Below the pieces are notes generated by a model that was given only the letters and a program-made list of their open reading frames with translations, was not told where the DNA came from and ran no database searches. The position numbers and the translations under genes are program-made. This document shows, piece after piece, positions 57,791-64,000 of a stretch of DNA of 64,000 nt (its first letter is position 1; each line of letters starts with the position of its first letter). Source of the stretch: Pleurodeles waltl (taxonomy: Eukaryota; Chordata; Amphibia; Caudata; Salamandridae); the NCBI RefSeq assembly GCF_031143425.1, contig NC_090448.1, positions 337,211,177 to 337,275,176 on the forward strand. The letters run 5' to 3'.

Positions 57791-58640
57791 TCCACCCTGT
57801 CCCTCCAAGACTGCATCTCAGTTCCATCTGTAAGCATCAGCAAGAGAGCCACTTTATTTCTGCATACCATTGGCACCATTTTCCGATATGTCAGCACTGG
57901 CCTTAGAAAGTACAGTGCGGGTATCAAGAGCCAATTTTTGTTGAGATGTGTCTTCCTTACCAATGATCACAGTTTGAGGATTGCACTGATCATAAACCTC
58001 GGATACGCAGCATATCAATCATTGTGAATACAAAATAAAGCAGAATCAGTGGTCAGTAGGCTGCCAGAATTGCCTATACTGTTTGTGCAGGCAAAGATAG
58101 TGCGGCAGTGGACTCAGCTTATATGTTTGTGGGACCACTAGGGGTTCCCAGCATCTTATGGGGCCACAATCATGCTTTTAGATTTTCAACTAGTGCAAGC
58201 GGACAGAACACATACTTTATTGCAGTAGGGGTTGAGAGGGGTGGCTCAATCTAATGTGTATGACAGTCCTCAATAGAGCCTGTACAGTCTTATCAAAATG
58301 GCTGCTAACTCACCACGGCACTGCAGTGAAAGCACTCAGCTTCCTTGTGGAAGTACTTCTAGGATTGGTAGATGTAGCAATGGGTGGCATGCGGGCTACA
58401 TGGCGGTAATATGGAGTGACTCGGTGCCGACGCCATTGTGTGTGGCTGAAGGCCCTCCAACTGCCACTGTTGAGGCCACATAGTCTTGAAGCACCTGGCC
58501 AACAGCCAGAGATACAGCTGCAGATGTCTCAATCTGCTCACCGTCACCCTCAATCTTCGGACAGCATCCTCACCAGACTTGCGGGCCCTAGTGGCAGGCT
58601 CTGCACTAGGCAGTCATGTTGGTATGTTGTCGGCCACGCT
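57791..58640. other. No recognised feature
   Basis: Mixed composition, short frames only, no terminal repeats or tails. Confidence 0.45.
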
Positions 58641-58822
58641 ACAAATTTGTGAGTCAGCATTCTAATATATAATTGACATATAAATACATAAATTACATTT
58701 TTCGTTTCGCAATTTGAAAAGTAATCTGTACCATTTTTTGCTTTGCTTTTGTACATGAATTCATTAGCATTAATGGCTTGTTCACATGCAACACATTTGT
58801 TTTTACAGGTGGTAGGCTTCAA
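58641..58822 (-). mobile_element. Possible Penelope-like GIY-YIG fragment
   Basis: The minus-strand frame has KPTTCKNKCVAC (a C-x3-C-x2-C cluster) followed about 20 residues later by GTDYFSNCETKNVIYVFIC. That spacing and the CxTxNVIYxxxC block resemble the linker plus first half of the GIY-YIG endonuclease of Penelope-like elements. The expected YVGxT block does not follow in the same frame, and no reverse transcriptase was found nearby. Confidence 0.4.
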
Positions 58823-59800
58823 ACGGTATTTAGAGTGTTTTGGCAGGGGGGTCTTTTGTCAGCTATGGTAAAGTTCTTGGATGTTGAGTTGTCTCTACTT
58901 CCCTTTTATACATTCCTGTCGCTAGTGAAACAATTATTTGGAGAAAATTACATATTTTGTGTTCAATGTTTTATAGCTTTATATCGAAATTTTCCTTTCA
59001 AAAGCCAGAACTTCTTGAGGCAGGGCTGTGGTGGGCAAACAAATGTCGAGTTGTTACGTGCTCCTATATCGTACTGAGTTCGGATTCTGAAATTCAATAA
59101 AATATATTTAGAGGTATCGTTGTAATACTTCTGTTTGTATATCAGTTGTGTTAGGGGACGTCCCTGGGATTTAAGGAAACTTTGCTCAGGATTGTCAATT
59201 CCTCTAATTTTATTTTATGTTTCGAGACGTTGAATATTGGTTCTTTACACTGACTACCCTATCACCTCTGGGCTCGTTGGTAACTGTTACAGCTCTGAGC
59301 GTGTCTGTCCTTATTTGGTCTTTTATTGTTAGTTTATAAGGGGACGCACTAAAGGTTCGTTGGACCTTTTGACTATGCTTAGAGTGATTCCACTGTAAGT
59401 CTCAAATTCACTACAATATCAACATCACAATCAATAAACATCATCAAATATTCTTTGGAGTCAGTAATCTTTACACACTATGACCTATTTGTTCACAAAT
59501 AACCACACCTTTGTGTTAAATTTAGAATATTTATTTTCCTATAATAACAATGCTAATGACAAGTATATTAATCTCATAACTAAGTGGTAAACACACATAA
59601 ACAACACCGGTTTACCAAATCTTCTGAAGAATCTCAATTTAGCGAACACGTTGACCACTAAACAACCTAGAGTCACAGTACAAATCAATAGCAAGAACAA
59701 CTGCACAATAGAAATAGCATACATCTAGGTTCAGCAAATGAGCGACAGCAACTCTTTATTAATAATTTGTTAGCTTTCTCTGGGTCTCCCTAACTAACCT
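58823..59800. other. No recognised feature
   Basis: AT-rich. It could be part of the Penelope-like element or of the LTR region to its right, but nothing diagnostic is visible. Confidence 0.4.
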
Positions 59801-60700
59801 TCTGATTAGAATTGTCACAATTTACTCGTCGCTTATGGTTTTGGCAAACTGGAACTGAAGGATGAAACTCAATTCTTGTAGGTCCTGCTCTGGCCAAGAT
59901 AAGGGCGGCCCTCTCTGGGAGTCCGTGACCTCCAGAAGGAGTCCCAGAGGAAAAACCCCAAAGGGAAAAAAACTCTATGACTGGAACTTCCTGGAACAGA
60001 AGAAAAAACACAAGAAAAAATGTCAGACTTCCAATCAAGAAAAATATCTGGAAGGTAACTGGAACGAGCAAGGAAACGGCTGGAATCAGAAGAAAAACAA
60101 CCGGAGCGTGATCCCCACCAAAGGAAGTGTTGCAGCGCCAGGAGAGCAAAAATCCAACTCCTTAAATACCCATAAACAGGAAGTGACATACAGGAAAAGC
60201 AAAAACGCCATGTTGGATTGGGAAAAGACTATAGAAAGAAAGAAATGAGGGCGCCATTTTAGAAAGGGAACCTAATGCATGCAGGGAAGGAGATAGAAAG
60301 AACGGAATGCTGGGAGACAGAAGAATATGGCCCCTACTTGGAAAAAAGGAAAGTAGAAAAGAAGAAAGAGGAAAGAAGACAGAGAAAAAGAAGTCCAAAA
60401 AGAAAAGCCAGTCACCAGGTAAGTGAGGGTTGCCCACTCCCAAATCTGAGGGCACGCCATGCCACGAACTCGCCAAGGCATGATGCCCAATCTAGGGCCT
60501 TGGGCGACATTAGGCCGAAAAAAGGGGCCGTGGTGAGCCCTGCGGCTGGGAAAACGGACAGCGGCCCGATCGCGTCCCAAGCTGGCTTTCCTGCATGGGC
60601 CGCGGTGGCCTGCAGCGCAACAAAAATAGCATGTTTGGACTTCATGGAAAAACAATTTAGTCAGTGTTAATTGTGAAAACATCTAACTATGGGTCCTAGG
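59800..60700 (-). mobile_element. Probable LTR with core promoter, minus strand
   Basis: On the minus strand a GGGTATTTAAGGAG box (near 60160-60173) is preceded by a pyrimidine-rich stretch (60240-60420). It is followed by T-rich sequence and then GAATTGAG...AAATTGTGACAA near 59820. This layout resembles U3-TATA-R-U5 of newt Gypsy-type LTRs, as in the element at 44.3-46.9 kb. The open frames of 128 and 131 codons on the opposite strand here are lysine-rich and look non-coding. No ends or duplication identified. Confidence 0.35.
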
Positions 60701-61915
60701 AACAAAGAACAAACTTACATCAAGAACAATAGCATTTTGTTATACCTCTCCTCATATGGATCAGCAAGCTGCAATTATCTTCGTCAGTTGGACATCAGTT
60801 CGGTCAGCTTCAGCAACAGGCCATGGAAGGATATGGTTCAGAGATGGGGACTCTAAGCTATCTGAACCATTTAATAAGAAGCAATAGCTAAGGGATCAGC
60901 ATTCAGCATCAGAATTTTAAGCAATAAAGTTAAAGACAGAAATAAATCATCAGTAACTGTTTAGCTTCCCAAACAGAATACAATGAGCCTCTCTATGGGT
61001 GATATCAAAGTAGGAAAAAGCACGCTCCCTCTCGGTGCTGCCGGGCTAAGTTAGAATCACCTAAAGAACTTCCCACGTTGTCATTGGTCAGGAAATCGTA
61101 CGTTTACAATTAGTCCAATAAGGATTAAACTCCAAATCTAAGATATACCTAAACTGTCTTTCACATGTCAATGATTGGCTCCTCTTCTCCTGTTCCCATC
61201 GTCAGGCTCATCAGGTAACCTTTTTGTATCCATCCATATTCCAGTCAGTACATCCATTGTTAGTTCCTAGGAATGTCGCTGTCTTACGCATTGAACTATA
61301 CAAAATAGCAATTTCTACTACAAGACATCCTAGCAGGCAGTTCTCATGAGAAAGTTAAAGGCATCTGCTGACGTTTGGTCAACACAGTATAAACAATACA
61401 TGTATTAATTTCTCTGGACATACATTCCCACGATTTTATTAAACAGTGCAGCTTAATATGAGGCTGTGCAGACTAGGCCCAAACCTCGCTAACTTAAGTC
61501 CTATAATTATTAAAGCAAATGCACAACATGTAATCATTAATATAACACATTACTACAATTTTTCTTAACACATATACTTCAATATTAATATGCATTTAAT
61601 AAAAGCATTGCGTATTTTATAGAGGCCACTCAAGTGGGCACATTTTCCAAACGCACATTATTTTCTATATTAGACAAATTCTATGCAAATTCTTAATCTA
61701 AAATACATAAAATTCATTAGTAAGTAAATTTGGCGTTCACACAGCTATGCTCAACGACGAAGTGAAACTGAAATACCTAATCACATTTTTCCAGACTGTT
61801 AAAATTGCAATTATAATTGCTAAAATCTATTCACCATAGAGCTGAAAGGGTATATTCCGACTGACCAACCGCACACACTTTTACATCAAGGACAAGAAAA
61901 CTTCTTTTTACTGCC
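60701..61915. other. No recognised feature
   Basis: AT-rich sequence between the LTR-like region and the LINE 3' end. Confidence 0.45.
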
Positions 61916-61921
61916 TGATGA

Positions 61922-63700
61922 GTCAATGAATCAATCAATCACATAGTTGTAAAGCGCAACTTCTCACGGAGGTCTCAAGGCACCAATGGGGGGACGTGGG
62001 ACAGTTGAAGAGCCAGGTCTTGAGGTCCTTCCTGAACTGAGCCAGCGAGGGGGACTGCCTGAGGTGAAGCGGCTGTGTGGCAAGTTAGGAGAAGGATCTT
62101 CCTCCAGCCGTGTTCTTCCGGATCCTAGGGATGGTGGCGAGGGCCAGTTGAGCAGAGCGGAATTGCACGGGGGTGCATGCGTAGAAGGAGAGGCTGTGGT
62201 TGAGGTAGGCAGGTCTGATGTTGTGAAGGGCATTGTAAGTGTGTGTCAGTAGCTTGAAAGTGATGAGTTTATTGACGGGAGCCAGTGTTGGTCTCTCAGG
62301 TGGGCGGAGATGTGGCTGTGGCAGGGGATGTTCAGGATGAGTCTGGCCACGGTGTTCTGTGTTCTCTGAAGTCATGTTTTGAGTTTCTTGTTGATGCCGG
62401 CATAAAGTGCATTGCCGTAGTTGAGTTTACTGCTGATGAGTGCATGGGTGACTGTTCTTCTCGCGTCGATGGGGATTCCACTGAAAATCTTCCGGAGCAG
62501 GAAGCACAATGATGAAACGGCATTGACTTGGCAGGTCACAGACAGCAAGGAGTTGCGAATGATGCAGAGGTTGTGTGAGTGGTAGGTAGGAAATAGGGCA
62601 GTTCCGAGGGCAGTGGGCCACTAGGAGTCATGCCCGCAGTGGGGTTGGGGCCCAGGATGAGGATCTCCATCTTATTCGAGTTGAGCTTGAAGCAGATGTC
62701 TTTCATCCAATCGGTGACTGCCTTCATTCCGTTGTGAAAGTTGCTTTTGCCTATGTTCATCAGTGAGGGAGAGAATTAGCTGTGTGTCGTCGGTGTATGA
62801 GACGATGCCGAGCCTGTGGTGTCTGACAATCTTTGCAAGCGGGGTCATGTAGACATTGAAGAGGGTGGGACTTAGAGAGGAGCCTTGGGGTACTCCGCAG
62901 CTGGTTTCCATCAGTTTTGAGGTGAAAGGTGGGAGCCTGACTCTCTTGGTTCGGCTAGTGAGGAAGGAGCAGATCCACTCAAGGGATTTGCCCCGGATGA
63001 TGGTGGCGTGTAGTCTGGTGCACAAGGTGGTGTGGGAGACGGTGTTGAAAGCTGTGAAGAGGTCGAGGAGGATGAGGGCAGCTGTTTCACTGTGGTCCAA
63101 TAGGGCGCGGATGTCATCCATTACTTCTAAGAGTGCAGTTTTGGTGCTTTGGTTGCTCCTGAATCGGGACTAGGAGAGATCGCTTTTTCGATGATCTTGA
63201 GCAGTGAGATCGGTCCGCAGTTCTTCAGCTCCGTTGGGTCGAACAGTTGATGATACAGCAAATTTGGGTGCGATGGTGGAGCCGGCTTGGTTGAAAACGT
63301 GGTGGGGACATAGGTCTGAGGGTGCCCCAGAGTGGATGGTACACATGAGCTTCAGGGTGTCTTCCAGGGTGAGGAAGGTCCAGTGGTTAAGGGTGGGTAG
63401 GAGGTTGAAGTCTGTGGTGGTGCTGGTAGGCAGGGTGTGAGTCTTTGCTTCAGAATCCTTTGTAGATGTCCTGGATTTTTGGTGGAAGAAGGTTGCGAGG
63501 TTGTCGCAGAGGTCCTGGGAGGAGGGATGTTTGTGGTGTCCATGCTGGGTTTCGCAAATTCTTTGACTATGGTGACGAGTTCCTTGCTGTTGTGTGCGTT
63601 GGCTTTGATGTGCTCCTGATTGGCTGATTTTCTAAATGACCTGATGAGCCAGTGGTGCAATTTAATCAACCAAGAGAGTGAACACGATCCAGTGATCACT
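61922..63700 (-). mobile_element. CR1/L2-type LINE, RT to 3' end
   Basis: Minus strand. Upstream frames (63699-63350) carry LIRSFRKSANQEHIKANA and NSKELVTIVKEF, the linker before the RT. The palm frame (63121-62672) reads LILLDLFTAFNTVSHTTLCT, CGVPQGSSLSPTLFNVYM and SYTDDTQLILSL. The catalytic box is YTDD instead of YADD (62798-62787). The C-terminal part lies at 62375-61964: TFKLLTHTYNALHNIRPAYL and RIRKNTAGGRSFS. The 3' end has GCGCTTTACAAC followed by GTGATTGATTGATTCATTG (near 61942-61923), the ATTG microsatellite typical of CR1/L2 tails. Frameshifts separate the blocks. Confidence 0.85.
61923..61942 (-). repeat. (GATT)n LINE tail
   Basis: About four degenerate GATT units directly after the LINE 3' end on the minus strand. 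Confidence 0.8.
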
Positions 63701-64000
63701 AGCCCTGGATTACATAAAACTGAAATTAGGAATTAACAGGTGTAGAACAAGGGTCAGCAACAACCCATGAGCAGAAATGTTCTGGGAGACGAGTTATCTC
63801 AGGGGATCTTGGTACGCGTTAGCATAGGTATTTAAAAAAACATATGGATTTTGAAATGCTTAATGAAGGTGGTGAATGAGATTTAAACTCTTAATTTGGT
63901 AAGGAGGAGTGGTTTGACCAATAATACAGTGTGTAGTGGGGACCCCAGCGAAGGATTTTTGGGAAGTTGTTGAGTCAAGAGTCCTAGGTTCAAGGGCCTC
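63701..64000. other. No recognised feature
   Basis: Last 300 bases. They could be the 5' continuation of the LINE, but no block is seen. Confidence 0.4.

Noticed and set aside
60415..60430. CAG/GTAAGTG splice donor suggesting a host exon on the plus strand
   Set aside because: A lone donor consensus in an LTR-like region with no acceptor partner or coding exon.
59862..60670. Two lysine-rich plus-strand frames (128 and 131 codons)
   Set aside because: Caused by purine-rich antisense of an LTR-like U3; no domain, no codon pattern.

Overview
The window looks like repeat-derived nuclear DNA from a vertebrate with a very large genome. The mix of element families, and several repeats I recognise from newt transcripts and genome sequence, suggest a salamander, most likely a newt such as Pleurodeles or a relative. 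That assignment is inference from memory of repeat types and was not tested by a search. I found no host protein-coding gene, rRNA, functional tRNA or CRISPR array. Almost every long reading frame is a decayed transposon gene or a chance frame inside a repeat.

Layout. 1-5.3 kb: old LINE pieces (an endonuclease/reverse-transcriptase LINE and an L1 tail, both minus strand) with a 457-bp MITE between them. 5.6-6.7 kb: a Gypsy integrase-chromodomain remnant. 7.5-9.6 kb: an 88-bp-period hairpin repeat, a (TA)n tract, a palindromic MITE and a hAT-like MITE with a perfect 8-bp duplication. 9.6-12.9 kb: no recognised feature. 12.9-17.8 kb: one fairly complete minus-strand LINE. 20.2-24.2 kb: a compound tandem repeat (units of about 365 bp, then about 165 bp with internal hairpins). 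24.3-25.9 kb: a Gypsy pol remnant lacking RNase H. 26.5-28.9 kb: three MITEs in a row, including a 610-bp element made of consecutive hairpins. 31.6-38.3 kb: several LINE and L1 pieces. 38.5-40.7 kb: a 2.18-kb solo LTR.

41.4 to about 51 kb: an autonomous-type PIF/Harbinger transposon with its two usual genes, a Myb/SANT-like DNA-binding gene (minus strand) and a DDE transposase (plus strand, one intron). They point away from each other from a shared central region. A 2.68-kb LTR sits inside the Myb-domain exon. A second, LTR-like segment sits in the preceding intron and itself carries a 171-bp near-perfect palindrome. 52-57.8 kb: a tRNA-derived MIR-like SINE, an L1 ORF2 and a LINE 3' half with a repetitive 3' UTR. 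58.6-64 kb: a possible Penelope fragment, an LTR-like promoter region and a CR1/L2-type LINE ending in an ATTG tail.

The parts that fit together are the Harbinger system. The full-length element supplies the transposase and DNA-binding protein types that would normally mobilise short elements with similar ends. The 610-bp hairpin-chain element has TIRs starting GGGGGTCATTCTGAC and a TAA duplication, resembling the 5' end of the autonomous copy (TGTGGTCATTATGAAC after TTA). The autonomous copy here is dead: both genes carry stop codons and the transposase has lost its third catalytic acidic residue.
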